The notes under the pieces: generated by a model
Seen by the model: the letters and a program-made list of their open reading frames with translations, nothing else
Databases searched by the model: none
What the model was told of the DNA's origin: nothing
In this document: piece after piece, positions 33,979 through 44,122 of the stretch
Position numbering within the stretch: position 1 is the stretch's first letter
Layout: the number at the start of each line of letters is the position of its first letter
Program-made: the position numbers and the translations under genes
DNA from: Methanogenium sp. MK-MG
Lineage (GTDB): Archaea > Halobacteriota > Methanomicrobia > Methanomicrobiales > Methanomicrobiaceae
Assembly: GCF_009914725.1 (NCBI RefSeq)
Contig: NZ_JAAAWJ010000007.1
Location: forward strand, 1-51,210
DNA: 51,210 bases
Reading direction: 5' to 3'

Positions 33979-34656
33979 ATGGACATTCTGCTTGCAATCG
34001 ATATCATGGGAGGTGCTGTCGTCCAGGGGCAGTCCGGCAACCGGGCGAGCTACCGGCCTCTCGACTGGGGACTGGTCCCGGATGCCGCACCTGCCGCATA
34101 CACAGCGGCGATGAAACCTGTCTATGGCTATGTGGCCGACCTGGACGGTATTGAACAGACCGGCCGGGACAATGAAGAGGGCGTCCGGGCCTGCTGCCGC
34201 ATCCTGAAAAAAAGCTATGTCAACCGCGGCCGCCGGGCGTATACCGTGAGTGAGAAAGACCGCCGGGCAGGTGTCTTTCCCGTCATCTCCACCGAGACCG
34301 GCGGACAGGACCTTGCAGCATATCACGGCGGCGCCCTCACCGTTGACCTGAAGGCGGACCGCATCTACCCGACCGGCGAAGCGCCTGCGGCGTTCCTGAG
34401 AACCGCCAATGCCTGGGACTATGATGTCTGCATTGTGATCAATCTCGGCTCGGTGGGGACCGAACGGGGACTGCCGGCCTATCTCGCTGATATGCGCTCC
34501 GCCTATGAAGGCACCCTCTTCTACGGCGGAGGGCTTGCATCCGGGGCCGATTGTGCACTGGTATCTAAAGAAGGTTATGACGGGGCACTGGTCGCAACCG
34601 CAGTTCACCACGGAGCCATCCCGCTGGATATCCTACAGCAGGGTACTTACCCGTAA
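33979..34656 (+). CDS. HisA-related TIM-barrel protein
   Basis: A 225-residue protein resembling phosphoribosylformimino-AICAR-ribotide isomerase (HisA) but divergent, as in the archaeal group of HisA-like proteins of unknown function. The start LLAIDIMGGAVVQGQSG aligns with HisA's IPAIDLKDGKVV, and the barrel strands VYGYVADLDGIE, DVCIVINLGSVGTERG and TLFYGGGL carry the phosphate-binding-type glycines. The ATG of MDILLAIDIM is chosen to match the family N-terminus. It is outside any histidine operon, so a role in another cofactor or sugar-phosphate pathway is more likely than histidine synthesis. Confidence 0.8.
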   Translation: MDILLAIDIMGGAVVQGQSGNRASYRPLDWGLVPDAAPAAYTAAMKPVYGYVADLDGIEQTGRDNEEGVRACCRILKKSYVNRGRRAYTVSEKDRRAGVFPVISTETGGQDLAAYHGGALTVDLKADRIYPTGEAPAAFLRTANAWDYDVCIVINLGSVGTERGLPAYLADMRSAYEGTLFYGGGLASGADCALVSKEGYDGALVATAVHHGAIPLDILQQGTYP

Positions 34657-34780
34657 ACACCACTATTTTCAGGAGAAATGGATATACAAATATTTATAGA
34701 ATAATCTGACAGACTCAATTCAGCAGATTAATGTTTTGATACGAAGATAAAGACATTAATAGTACATACCAGGAGTATGA

Positions 34781-36709
34781 ATGAACAAAAGCCCAGCAAG
34801 AAACTACCTGAACCTCTCCATCGGGACAAAAATTCTGCTGGTCTTTTTCTTCATCTTCACCCTTCTTGTCTGCACCTGTTCATACCATGGGTTTGTCACA
34901 GAAACAGATCGGATCATCACGTCATATTCCGAAAATATCGAACAGAGCGAGACAGCGATCACAACGGCTGTCACTCTGGTCGCCCGCGGAACGATGACCC
35001 TCAGTTCCATCTATGACCCGCCGATGAGCAATGCACTGAACCGGATGGAGAAAGATTACACGGCAGCGGGAGGCGATCCGGCAAACATGGACCTGCCACT
35101 TCTCCAGGCCACCATTCAGGAGGATTTCACCTGTGATGTGCAGCTCTATATCATTGATGAACATAACGTGATCATCGACACGACCGATATGGTCCACCTA
35201 GGCGGAGACTTCTCGGCGTATCCTGCCATATCAGAACGTCTTACTGCTATCCGGGAAGGAACCACCTACGTGGGAGACCCATGGGAGCAGAGTGTGCTTG
35301 ACCCTGGTCTGGTCCGAAAGTATGCCTACCTCCCGACACCGGATCACCGGTATATTCTGGAGATCGGCCTCTTTAATAAACACTTAGCTGATCCGGGTAG
35401 CCTCTACTTCTCGTTTGGTGACGTCACAGACGATCTTAAAGCAGTTGACAATGCAATCGAATCTGTCCTCCTGGTTGACACAAACGGAGTTGTTGTGGAG
35501 AAAAGCCAGGAAGACCTTGATAGCTGGTATACCAGCCACCCCTACCTTTCTGCAGACGATATCACCAAGATGGCAGCACAGGTGCTTAGAACCGGGGTCA
35601 GCATCGAGAAGGCCTTTCCGGATCAAAAACGGCTGGTTCATATCTTCCTCATCGATCCGGGCAACGAAACAATCGTGCCGTCAGACATCGTCTATGCAGC
35701 AGTGATGGTCTACTCCACAGAAGTTCTCGATGCTTCGCTTGCAGACACCCTCTCGCGGTATATGCTTATCCTTGTCTGCGGGCTGATCTTTGCTGCAGGG
35801 GTGGCATACATCGTCGCCTATACGCTGGGCCGCCCGGTGAGAATGATTGCAGAGGATGTCGACGAGATCGCCCTAGGCAATCTTACACATGAAATCCGCC
35901 GCACGCATGGCTATGAACTCAGGCGCCTGGAAGATTCTATACGTATTCTCGTCCAGCGGCTGGGGGAAGATATTGCTGAGATAGAGGCACAGAGCAAAGC
36001 CCTTGACACAGAACTGAAGGAGAAGGCAGAGGTGGAAAAACACCTCCGGGATGCAAACCGGAAACTCTCCCTCCTGTCCACCATCACACGCCATGACATC
36101 CTCAACCAGCTTGCGGCCCTCGGGATGTACTGCGATCTCCTGGAGGAGCTCACCGACCGCTGCCCTGAACTCTCGGACTATATTGTGAAGATGGAGCAGA
36201 CCCTGAAAAAGATTGAGCATCAGCTCACCTTTGCCCGTGATTATGAGTCAATGGGTCTCGAAGAGCCGCGGTTCCAGTCCCTCACCGATGTGGTGAAGAA
36301 TGCCATTACCGCCATCCATGCCCCGTATCTGCGGTTTACCATGGAGACAGGCGGGGCAGAGATCCATGCCGACCCGATGCTTGAGAAGGTCTTCTACAAT
36401 CTCTTTGAAAATGCGATCCGGCATGGAGGTGAGCATCTCTCAGAGATTGGAATCTCTTTTACCGGCACACCGGGGGAGACGGGGCGGATTACGGTCACCG
36501 ATAACGGGGACGGGGTTGCCACAGCAAAGAAGGAGAAGATATTCCACCGGGGATATGGATCAAATACCGGATACGGACTCTTTCTGGTGGCAGAGATCCT
36601 CGCCATCACCGGCATCACCATCCGTGAATGCGGAACGGAAGGGGAGGGGGCCTGCTTTGAGATGGATGTGCCGTCTGCTTCCTGGCGCCTCTGCCGGGAG
36701 GAGGACTGA
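34781..36709 (+). CDS. Membrane sensor histidine kinase with Cache-like and HAMP domains
   Basis: A 642-residue kinase. The first membrane helix (about 20-40) is followed by an extracellular sensor of about 280 residues in Cache style, containing VDTNGVVVEKS. A second helix (about 325-348) leads into a HAMP linker and coiled coil, then a kinase core. The phospho-acceptor lies in TRHDILNQL (H438), followed by the ATPase with NAIRHGG (N box), VTDNGDGV and GYGLFLV (G boxes). The start has GGAG seven bases ahead. No receiver domain is attached and no response regulator is adjacent; the nearest is at about 38.6 kb. Confidence 0.92.
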   Translation: MNKSPARNYLNLSIGTKILLVFFFIFTLLVCTCSYHGFVTETDRIITSYSENIEQSETAITTAVTLVARGTMTLSSIYDPPMSNALNRMEKDYTAAGGDPANMDLPLLQATIQEDFTCDVQLYIIDEHNVIIDTTDMVHLGGDFSAYPAISERLTAIREGTTYVGDPWEQSVLDPGLVRKYAYLPTPDHRYILEIGLFNKHLADPGSLYFSFGDVTDDLKAVDNAIESVLLVDTNGVVVEKSQEDLDSWYTSHPYLSADDITKMAAQVLRTGVSIEKAFPDQKRLVHIFLIDPGNETIVPSDIVYAAVMVYSTEVLDASLADTLSRYMLILVCGLIFAAGVAYIVAYTLGRPVRMIAEDVDEIALGNLTHEIRRTHGYELRRLEDSIRILVQRLGEDIAEIEAQSKALDTELKEKAEVEKHLRDANRKLSLLSTITRHDILNQLAALGMYCDLLEELTDRCPELSDYIVKMEQTLKKIEHQLTFARDYESMGLEEPRFQSLTDVVKNAITAIHAPYLRFTMETGGAEIHADPMLEKVFYNLFENAIRHGGEHLSEIGISFTGTPGETGRITVTDNGDGVATAKKEKIFHRGYGSNTGYGLFLVAEILAITGITIRECGTEGEGACFEMDVPSASWRLCREED

Positions 36710-36867
36710 GTCGCAGATCCGGTGTATGCAAATATCGCCTCATATGTCTACTCGGATTTCCGGAGTACTGGCATGACAAAACCCTGCATCTCTGTCATCG
36801 AAATCCCGCCGCTGATCGCTCCGTTACACCGGTATTTTTCGTGCAACAGACGCAACGATTCATCACA

Positions 36868-37953
36868 ATGAAGGTGAGTGAGGGCACCCGCGGTGTGCTG
36901 TATATTCTTGCAGCAGCATTCTTCTTCGGATCAGCTGCACCCCTCACCAAACTGCTCCTCACCAGTGTCGCACCGGTCACCCTTGCCTCATTGCTCTATA
37001 TGGGAAGCGGCCTTTTCTTTGCCGGATTCTGGCTTGTGCGGCGCACATTTTTTACCGCAAACCATGCCCGCGAGGCCCCGGTTGAACGGCGTGACCTGCC
37101 GTGGATGGCGGGATCTGCCCTCTTTGGTTCCGTCCTTGCCACCATTGTCCTGATGGTCTCTCTGCAGTATACCCCCGCTGCAACTGCTGCAGTCCTCCTG
37201 GGATTTGAGGCCGTCGCAACGACACTCGTTGCCACCCTCATCTTTCATGAACAGGTGGGCCGCCGGATATGGCTGGCCCTCGCCTGTATCACCGTCTCCT
37301 GTGCGGTGCTCACCTGGGACCCGGCAAGCCCGTTCGGGTTTTCCCTTGGTGCACTTGGTATCATCCTCACCTGCTTTCTCTGGGGCGCTGACACTAATAT
37401 ATCCCGCCACGTCTCGGGCAAAGACCCGATACAGCTGGTCTCTGTCAAGGGCCTCTCAGGAGGCATCACCCTCACGGCTATTGCACTCATCCTCGGGCAG
37501 CCCTACCCGGACCTGCCCCTCATTCTCGCCGGAATGGCCGTGGGCATCATCGGTTTCGGCGGGGTTATGACAATCTGTTTCCTCAGGTCTCTCCGGGTTT
37601 TGGGTGCAGCCCGGGCTGGCGCACTCTTCTCCACCAACCCGGTATTCGGGGTCATTGTCTCCCTGCTGATATTCCGTGAACTCCCGGAGGCAGGGTTTAT
37701 CATCGCATTCTTTTTTATGGGTGCAGGCACCTGGCTCCTGGTTTCAGAGAAGCACTCGCACCGCCATACCCATGACGCACTGCGCCATTCCCACCGCCAC
37801 TCGCATGACGACCTGCACCATGATGACCACATCCACGGCCCGGAGGCACCGCCGGTGGACAAAGACGGATTTCATTCCCACCCGCACTGGCACAAACCGC
37901 GGGAACACGAGCATCCCCACCGGCCCGATCTGCACCATCGGCATAAGCACTGA
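36868..37953 (+). CDS. EamA/DMT-family transporter with His-rich tail
   Basis: An approximately 361-residue membrane protein with ten helices in two EamA repeats (GSAAPLTKLLL in the first, FLWGADTNISRHV in the second), as in drug/metabolite exporters. The last 70 residues form a cytoplasmic tail packed with histidines (HSHRHTHD, HSHRHSHDD, HHDDHIHG, then HSHPHWHKP and HHRHKH), about 27 in all. Such tails bind Ni, Co or Zn. The substrate may thus be a metal or metal complex, or transport may be metal-gated. ATG at MKVSEGT is chosen; a GTG nine codons earlier is possible. Confidence 0.9.
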   Translation: MKVSEGTRGVLYILAAAFFFGSAAPLTKLLLTSVAPVTLASLLYMGSGLFFAGFWLVRRTFFTANHAREAPVERRDLPWMAGSALFGSVLATIVLMVSLQYTPAATAAVLLGFEAVATTLVATLIFHEQVGRRIWLALACITVSCAVLTWDPASPFGFSLGALGIILTCFLWGADTNISRHVSGKDPIQLVSVKGLSGGITLTAIALILGQPYPDLPLILAGMAVGIIGFGGVMTICFLRSLRVLGAARAGALFSTNPVFGVIVSLLIFRELPEAGFIIAFFFMGAGTWLLVSEKHSHRHTHDALRHSHRHSHDDLHHDDHIHGPEAPPVDKDGFHSHPHWHKPREHEHPHRPDLHHRHKH

Positions 37954-38043
37954 ATAGAAAAAATAAAAGATTTTTTCGGCCCTGTTAAAGAAAACGTGTG
38001 TAAGTGTGAAGACCCGGCCGGATGAATATCGGAAACGGAAGTA

Positions 38044-38371
38044 CTGCCTAACCCCTGTTTTTTGTCACCCTGTGTCCACCCTTTTTGACCCCCTGTGCTG
38101 GGGAATCGGTGGGCAGAACGGACGTATTTTCTGCTCTTTTTTACTGCCGGAAAATGACCGCTGTAATGCCTTTTATTTGCTAAAGATACGGATTATTGCG
38201 AACTACTGAGGGGTCGCTATTGACAAGTATTTTGAGAGGACGTATCGGTTGTCTCAACTGAGAACAGCCCGCTCCGGGCTTCTGTGTGGATATATTTTTC
38301 CGGGGCAAAGATCCGCAGGATGTGTTATTTAAGCACAATTTAGCACCCGATGCCGAGATTTTGCCCAAAAT
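38044..38371 (+). repeat. Dispersed ~330-nt element, copy B
   Basis: Plus-strand copy of the element also present, inverted, at 13311-13653. The same order of conserved blocks is seen: CCCTGTTTTTTGTCA, CACCCTTTTTGA, TGCCGGAAAA, GCTGTAATGCC, ATTTGCTAAA, GTATCGGTTGTCTC, CCCGCTCCGGGC, TTTTTCCGGGGCAAAGATC and TTGCCCAAAAT. The AGCCCG-CTC-CGGGCT hairpin is kept. The frame open in copy A has an in-frame TGA here. It occupies the gap between the EamA gene and the response regulator, so both copies lie in intergenic space. Confidence 0.75.
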
Positions 38372-38563
38372 GACGAGGATCGTATACCACGGCTGCAGGA
38401 GTGAGCAAACAGCATGTCCGGTGCCCATCACCCGGAAGAATAACATGAATTCCGTGGTTGAGAAACGGAAGATGAGTATAATCAATAAGGCAGCAAAGAA
38501 TGAGCGGAATCACTATTCTGCCGGTGTCTCCGGCAACCGATTCAAAAAAAATCGCCAGTGAAC

Positions 38564-38947
38564 CTACCCGGTGCGGATCTTCTCTTCTGCCGCTTCCAGT
38601 GTATTTTTCAGTTCCACCTCACGAAGCGGTTTCACGATGTAGCCCAGCGGGTCCATATCCAGTGCCCGGGACCGCATCTTCATATCCGAGTAGGCGGTGA
38701 TGAATATAACCGGCACCGCAAGTGTGTCCCTGAGCATCCGGGCCGCCTCAATACCGTCCACCTCTCCCCTCAGACGGATGTCCATGAGTGCGATGTCAGG
38801 ACTTGTAGCGGAGGCGATATCCAATGCCTCTGCTGCGGTATCTGCAACACCGCATACCTCATACCCGAGCTTCTTTACCCGGTGCTCAATATCCATGCCG
38901 ATGATCGCATCGTCTTCAACAACCAGTATCCGCAGGTGTTTCCCCAT
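38564..38947 (-). CDS. Stand-alone response regulator receiver
   Basis: A 127-residue single receiver domain with no output domain. The acidic pocket EDD lies at 11-13, the phospho-acceptor is D56 in ALMDIRL, Thr is seen in FITAYSD, and Lys in YIVKPL. The C-terminal helix stops right after the fold. It starts one base after the stop of the upstream histidine kinase, so the two form an operon and probably a phospho-relay. With no DNA-binding part, output must come by protein contact or by phosphate buffering. This is notable because the kinase itself carries a helix-turn-helix. Confidence 0.93.
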   Translation of the reverse strand: MGKHLRILVVEDDAIIGMDIEHRVKKLGYEVCGVADTAAEALDIASATSPDIALMDIRLRGEVDGIEAARMLRDTLAVPVIFITAYSDMKMRSRALDMDPLGYIVKPLREVELKNTLEAAEEKIRTG

Positions 38948-38948
38948 A

Positions 38949-40178
38949 TCAGTACTCCTTCGTCAATGAACCCGGTTTCTCATTTTGTTCAATAAACTGA
39001 ATCATATAACCGGTGCCGTTCGTGTTTGAGATCTCCATCGTCCCGTTCAGCTGCCGGTCAACCAGTGTGGAGACCAGCATCAGGCCAATGGACTGCTCAT
39101 CACCCAAGCGATGTTTGTCATGGATGCCTACACCATTATCCTTTACCGAGACAACAACACGGTTTCCGTCATCCTTTACAATGGTGAGTGCAATATAGCC
39201 CTCACGCCCGTCCGGAAAGGCATGTTTTATCGCATTGGTAACCAGTTCGGAGATGATAAGACCGAATGAGACTGCAGTATCGAGGCCTATAAGGACACCA
39301 GGGGCATTGACAGAGTAGCGAATCTGCTCCTTCGGCACCCGATAGGTGACAAAGAGCGACTCCACCAGTTCGTTCACATACTCCTCCACCGCGATATGCA
39401 TGTGGTCAGGAGAGTTATGGAGGTTGTCGTGAACCAGGGCAAGGGCCTCAATTCTGCTCTGCGTCTGCTGTACAATCCGCTGTGCGTCCGGGTCTTTCAC
39501 CTCTGATGTCTGGAGGTTGATGAGGCTTGAGATCACCTGCAGGTTATTTCTGATGCGCTGGTGAATCTCGGTTAAGAGCTGATCTTTCTCTGCAAGTGCG
39601 TGTTTCAGCTCCTGTTCTGTATGTTTCAGATCCGTAATATTTTCGAGTATCACCGTGGCACCCGGCTGACCGTCGTCAAAGACCGTGGGGATCATCTTGA
39701 TTAAAAACGAAAAGTCCTCTCCGTCTGCTTCCCACCAGAGTTCACGGGAGAGATCCTGGCCGCGAAGCACTTCTTCGAATACATGCGGGTCAATCGCATC
39801 GGTCAGCACCGGGAGTTCCCGGTCCATAATTGAGGTGCCGATAAGCTCCTCACGCGGACAGCCGGAGAAATCGACATAATTGTCATTGAGCTGCACAATC
39901 TTCAGATCTGCGTCCAGGACAATGATACAGTCAGAAGAGAAGTCCAGCATGGCAGAGATTGGCACCCGCTGGGAGAGGAAATAGACCTTTGCGACCCCCA
40001 CAGACCGCATATCAACATGCCCGGAGACAAGAAGCATATTCAGATATTTTGATACCGAATTCCGGTTCATATTCAATATTCGCGAAATATCTGTGATGGA
40101 AAGCCCCCGCGGTTCATTCTTCAGAAGCTCTTTTACCCTTGAAAGTTCCTGCTTACTCTCGTCAATTTCCAGTGCCAA
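38949..40178 (-). CDS. Soluble histidine kinase with N-terminal HTH and PAS
   Basis: A 409-residue cytoplasmic kinase. Residues 10-70 form a winged helix-turn-helix (LSITDISRILNMNRNSVSKYL, then VSGHVDMRSVG), 75-185 a PAS domain, and 195-250 a HisKA_2 dimerisation domain with H206 (EIHQRIRNNLQVI). An HATPase domain follows with NAIKHAF and VSVKDNGVGIHD. Kinase and probable DNA-binding module are thus on one chain. It is co-transcribed with the receiver protein and divergent from another HisKA_2 kinase, with an inverted repeat in the gap. Confidence 0.92.
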   Translation of the reverse strand: MALEIDESKQELSRVKELLKNEPRGLSITDISRILNMNRNSVSKYLNMLLVSGHVDMRSVGVAKVYFLSQRVPISAMLDFSSDCIIVLDADLKIVQLNDNYVDFSGCPREELIGTSIMDRELPVLTDAIDPHVFEEVLRGQDLSRELWWEADGEDFSFLIKMIPTVFDDGQPGATVILENITDLKHTEQELKHALAEKDQLLTEIHQRIRNNLQVISSLINLQTSEVKDPDAQRIVQQTQSRIEALALVHDNLHNSPDHMHIAVEEYVNELVESLFVTYRVPKEQIRYSVNAPGVLIGLDTAVSFGLIISELVTNAIKHAFPDGREGYIALTIVKDDGNRVVVSVKDNGVGIHDKHRLGDEQSIGLMLVSTLVDRQLNGTMEISNTNGTGYMIQFIEQNEKPGSLTKEY

Positions 40179-40240
40179 ACCTATCGCTCCCTACGCGTTA
40201 GTATTTTTTTTCCTGCTATATAATCCTGTTCTCTTTTGAT

Positions 40241-40265
40241 ATGCAATACAGAATATATATTGCAT
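40241..40265. promoter_or_regulatory. Inverted repeat in divergent kinase promoter
   Basis: ATGCAAT (40241-40247) and ATTGCAT (40259-40265) with an 11-base AT-rich spacer, midway between two divergent kinase genes. A TATA-like CTATATAAT lies at 40216-40224. Size and place fit a dimeric operator, perhaps for the HTH-bearing kinase. Confidence 0.5.
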
Positions 40266-40374
40266 CTGTTACCGGATACAGAGAACAATGCCAAATATTT
40301 TCTTTATACTGTTGCTGTTCCCGGCCATCTGAAAGTATCGCGTGCATTTAATGTGAGAAAACCAATGGATATAT

Positions 40375-42504
40375 ATGGAGGGTACAGGAAGAACCGGAGG
40401 GTATACCCCGGCCGATGACGTATGGCACCTGAATTTCTGGGTTGCAGTCATCATCACATTCAGTATCATCTCAGTTGTCATCATTCTATATGGCATATCC
40501 ATCGGGGTCACGAACCTGACGCCATATCTCTTTATCATCCCCATCATCTTTGTCGCCTACCGCTTTCCTGAACGGGGCATCTCATTCTCACTCATTGTCG
40601 GGATTCTCAATATGCTCCTTCACTACCCGTTCTTTGATGTCCTTGCAGAACCCTATCTCATCTTTGTCAATTCCATTGTGCTCGTAGGGGCGGGCGTTGC
40701 AATATCTCTACTCTCTGGAGAGGTGAGCAAAGAGAAAACACGGTACGAGGCGATATTTTCCACCTCACAGGCAGGTATTCTCCTCATCGAACGCCCGAAC
40801 CTCATCATCAGTGAAGTAAATGGCCGCCTTGAACGGATGCTTGCCTGCCGCCAGGGTGAATTGCAGGGAGCACATCTCAGCCGTATCTGGAAGGACACAA
40901 ATGAGATGGAAGCATTCTTCTCTGCCATCGCAGATGTCCGGTCAGCTTCAGACGTGGAGACGCGGTTTCTCCGCAAAAACGGAGATGAAATCGTGGTGCT
41001 GCTCTCTGTCGGCAGCGGTTACGGCAAATCCGTGGTGCTCACTGTGATCGATATCACCGCCCGCAAAATTGCCGAGAAGGAACGCGAACAGGAACGTCTG
41101 CGTTCCCAGACCTATCTCAACACCGCAGGGGTGATGCTCTTTGTGATAAAGGCAAACCACAGCATCGCACTTGCAAACCGGCGGGCAGCCGAGGTCCTCG
41201 GGCAAAACGAATCGATGATCATCGGCCGTAACTGGTTCTCCACCTTCCTGTCAGAAGGGATTCGTGACGATGAACGCCGCCGGTTCAACCAGATACTCGC
41301 CGGAAAACCAGTCTCTGATGACTCCTTTGAATACCCCGTCCTGACCCCGAGGGGAGAACGGCTTATTGCCGGTCATTTTACCGTCCTCCGGGATGAAAAC
41401 GCACTTATCAACTCAGTGCTCTACTCAGCAGAGGACGTCACCGAGTCACGGAGAATGCAGGAGGAGATTCGCCTCTCTGAGGCCAACTACCGGACCCTCT
41501 TTGAGGTGGGCGGTGCGGCAACCGCAATTCTGACCCGGGAGGGGACACTGACCCTCATCAATACCCGGTTTGAACGCCTCAGTGGCTATAACAGGTCAGA
41601 GGTGGAAGACCGGATGAACTGGCAGGATTTTATTCCCACAAGGACCGGAGGGCCGGGAAATGAGGGAGAAACTGAGTCCTCTGTCATACAGTGGCCGCCG
41701 GAGATCGACATGGGCCGGATGCTCGGAATGCAGCTGTGGGAATCTGAACTACAGTTTCTGATCCGTGACGGGACATACCGGGACGTGATCTGCTGGACGT
41801 CACGGATTCCAGGGACTGAACGGTATGTCGCCTCCATCCTGGATATCACCTCACGCAAGAGAGCAGAGGATGAACTGCGGCGGTCCCTGCAGGAGAAAGA
41901 GGTGCTCTTAAAGGAGGTGCACCACCGCGTCAAGAACAATATGCAGGTCATCTCATCCCTCCTCTCTCTGCAGTCAGACTCGATTACTGACCCGGAGAGC
42001 CTGGAACGCCTTCGTGAAAGCCAGAACCGGATCAAGTCAATGGCACTGGTGCATGAATCCCTCTATCAGTCTGAAAACCTTGCATCCATCGACCCGGCAG
42101 GATATCTCAGAAACCTGGCATCCGAGGTGATATCCTCATACTCCCTAGAGACCGTCATCACGGTGGAGTTCAGCATCACCGTCCACACTATGGACATCGA
42201 CACCGCCCTCCCCTGCGGGCTCATTGTAAATGAACTCGTATCAAACTCCCTGAAACACGGATTCAAAGACGGAAAAGAGGGAAAAATCACGATCGGGCTG
42301 GATGAGACGGATGACGAATATATCCTCTCGTCCAGCGATGACGGCTGTGGTCTGCCTGCTGACTTTGATATCACCAGCCTCGACTCCCTGGGCATCAAAC
42401 TCATCAATGTCCTCACCCGCCAGATGCGGGGTACAATAGAGATAGAGACCGGGGGGCCGGGGGTTGCGTTTACCTTCCATATCCCCCGGCAGGATCACGT
42501 GTAA
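40375..42504 (+). CDS. Membrane histidine kinase with multiple PAS and HisKA_2
   Basis: A 709-residue kinase. Three or four membrane helices (about 20-110) form an integral sensor. Three PAS domains (about 120-230, 240-350, 360-490) come next, with the HisKA_2 domain (H516/H517 in KEVHHRVKNNMQVI) and HATPase (NELVSNSLKHGF, SSDDGCGLP) at the end. The ATG lies in a TATATGGAGG context with little leader. It is divergent from the HTH kinase and receiver pair, whose receiver may serve both kinases. The ligand is unknown; multi-PAS kinases of methanogens often sense redox or small ligands. Confidence 0.92.
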   Translation: MEGTGRTGGYTPADDVWHLNFWVAVIITFSIISVVIILYGISIGVTNLTPYLFIIPIIFVAYRFPERGISFSLIVGILNMLLHYPFFDVLAEPYLIFVNSIVLVGAGVAISLLSGEVSKEKTRYEAIFSTSQAGILLIERPNLIISEVNGRLERMLACRQGELQGAHLSRIWKDTNEMEAFFSAIADVRSASDVETRFLRKNGDEIVVLLSVGSGYGKSVVLTVIDITARKIAEKEREQERLRSQTYLNTAGVMLFVIKANHSIALANRRAAEVLGQNESMIIGRNWFSTFLSEGIRDDERRRFNQILAGKPVSDDSFEYPVLTPRGERLIAGHFTVLRDENALINSVLYSAEDVTESRRMQEEIRLSEANYRTLFEVGGAATAILTREGTLTLINTRFERLSGYNRSEVEDRMNWQDFIPTRTGGPGNEGETESSVIQWPPEIDMGRMLGMQLWESELQFLIRDGTYRDVICWTSRIPGTERYVASILDITSRKRAEDELRRSLQEKEVLLKEVHHRVKNNMQVISSLLSLQSDSITDPESLERLRESQNRIKSMALVHESLYQSENLASIDPAGYLRNLASEVISSYSLETVITVEFSITVHTMDIDTALPCGLIVNELVSNSLKHGFKDGKEGKITIGLDETDDEYILSSSDDGCGLPADFDITSLDSLGIKLINVLTRQMRGTIEIETGGPGVAFTFHIPRQDHV

Positions 42505-42562
42505 CAGCTGCCCCACAGATTGTGTATGCGCAAAAAAAGGATCAGATGCCCTGTGAATCTGC

Positions 42563-43159
42563 CTATAGTGCAGGTGTGTATGCACCGAGGCGTTCCAGAA
42601 AGAGCAGGTGGAGACGGAGGTCTCCACCCAGTTCAGGGTGAAAGGAGAGTACCATATGTGGGCCCTGGACAGCACCCACCACGCTGTGATCAGCGTAACA
42701 GAGCGGCATCGCATCCGGCCCGACCGAGAGGATGACGGGTGCCCGGATGAAGTAGCCGCGGAAGGGCCGGTTGTCACCTGTTATGGTGACTGCCCTCTCG
42801 CAGGAGTCACGCTGGCGGCCGAACGCATTTCTCCCGACTGCAATGTCCATGATGCCGAGCGGTTCGACCCGCGGATCATCGACCTCCCGGCCGATGAGCA
42901 CCAGGCCGGCACAGGTCGCAAAGATGCCCCCTCTGAATGCACGGAGCGGGTCATACATATCGTTTTTTCGGAGCAGACGGGAGATGGTGGTAGACTCCCC
43001 GCCCGGCAGCACAATCGCATCGCAGCGGGATATATCCACTGCCCGGCGGAAGGAGAAGACCTCTCCTTCCTGCCCGGATGCAGAGAGTGCAGCCTTAAAT
43101 GCCGCGACATGCTCGGAAACATCGCCCTGCAGGGCGCAGACACCGATATTAATTCCCAC
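42563..43159 (-). CDS. pdxT: Pyridoxal 5'-phosphate synthase glutaminase subunit
   Basis: Supplies ammonia from glutamine to PdxS in the deoxyxylulose-independent vitamin B6 pathway. It has 198 residues from a GTG ([13 protein letters not shown]). The glutaminase triad is present: Cys83 in [12 protein letters not shown], and His and Glu in SFHPEL near the end. The family GGESTTI loop is also there. The GTG overlaps the end of pdxS by 11 bases, so the two are co-translated. A longer in-frame upstream extension lies wholly inside pdxS and is not used. Confidence 0.95.
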   Translation of the reverse strand: MGINIGVCALQGDVSEHVAAFKAALSASGQEGEVFSFRRAVDISRCDAIVLPGGESTTISRLLRKNDMYDPLRAFRGGIFATCAGLVLIGREVDDPRVEPLGIMDIAVGRNAFGRQRDSCERAVTITGDNRPFRGYFIRAPVILSVGPDAMPLCYADHSVVGAVQGPHMVLSFHPELGGDLRLHLLFLERLGAYTPAL

Positions 43160-44045
43160 GGAACCGGAGCACCTCGTTTTCCGGCAGTGTGTGGATATCA
43201 AGGCCCGGCATCGCGTCACCAAGGCCGCGGGAGACCTCTGCGATGACGGATGCATCGTCATAGTGATTTACCGCCTCAACGATGGCCCGTGCCATCTCTG
43301 CGGGTGTCTCTGACTTGAAGATACCGGAGCCCACAAAGACACCGTCACAGCCGAGCTGCATCATCATCGCCGCATCACAGGGTGTCGCGATGCCGCCTGC
43401 GGAGAAGTTCACGACCGGCAGACGGCCACGGACAGCGCAATCCTTCATTATTTCATACGGTGCCTCGATAACACGTGCCCGGGCGGCGATCTCAATATCG
43501 TCCATGCCCTGCAGTTCGTGGATCCCGGATGTGATCGCACGCATGTGCCGGACTGCCTCCACCACATTGCCGGTGCCGGCCTCGCCTTTGGTCCGGATCA
43601 TGGCAGCACCCTCGTTGATACGGCGGCATGCCTCGCCAAGATTGCGTGCACCGCAGACGAAGGGTACCGTGAATGCGGTCTTCACGATGTGATAGTCCTC
43701 ATCTGCCGGTGTCAGCACTTCAGACTCATCGATCATGTCAACGCCCAGTGCCTCAAGCACCTGCGCCTCGACAAAGTGGCCGATACGTGTCTTCCCCATC
43801 ACCGGGATGGAGACTGAATCAATTATCTCTATGACCTTTGCCGGATCTGCCATACGGGCAACGCCGCCGGCCTTGCGGATATCAGACGGAACACGCTCAA
43901 GTGACATCACTGCAACAGCGCCCGCCTCTTCTGCGATCATTGCCTGTTCTGCATTCACAACATCCATGATGACGCCGCCTTTCTGCATCGCTGCAAAGCC
44001 GCGCTTCACGAGTTCAGTCCCGAACCTGAGCTCTTCAAGTTTCAT
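43149..44045 (-). CDS. pdxS: Pyridoxal 5'-phosphate synthase lyase subunit
   Basis: Builds PLP from ribose 5-phosphate, glyceraldehyde 3-phosphate and ammonia, as a dodecamer with PdxT. 298 residues, the standard length. Key stretches: [42 protein letters not shown] (with the Schiff-base lysine), TKGEAGTGN (second lysine) and the phosphate-binding [10 protein letters not shown]. First of a two-gene operon with pdxT. Confidence 0.97.
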   Translation of the reverse strand: MKLEELRFGTELVKRGFAAMQKGGVIMDVVNAEQAMIAEEAGAVAVMSLERVPSDIRKAGGVARMADPAKVIEIIDSVSIPVMGKTRIGHFVEAQVLEALGVDMIDESEVLTPADEDYHIVKTAFTVPFVCGARNLGEACRRINEGAAMIRTKGEAGTGNVVEAVRHMRAITSGIHELQGMDDIEIAARARVIEAPYEIMKDCAVRGRLPVVNFSAGGIATPCDAAMMMQLGCDGVFVGSGIFKSETPAEMARAIVEAVNHYDDASVIAEVSRGLGDAMPGLDIHTLPENEVLRFRGN

Positions 44046-44122
44046 TGTCTGTACGTCTTGTCGTGAAACCGCAATAAATACATGGTCAGATACATCCCTG
44101 TCTCCCTGTGACAGGCCCTCCT

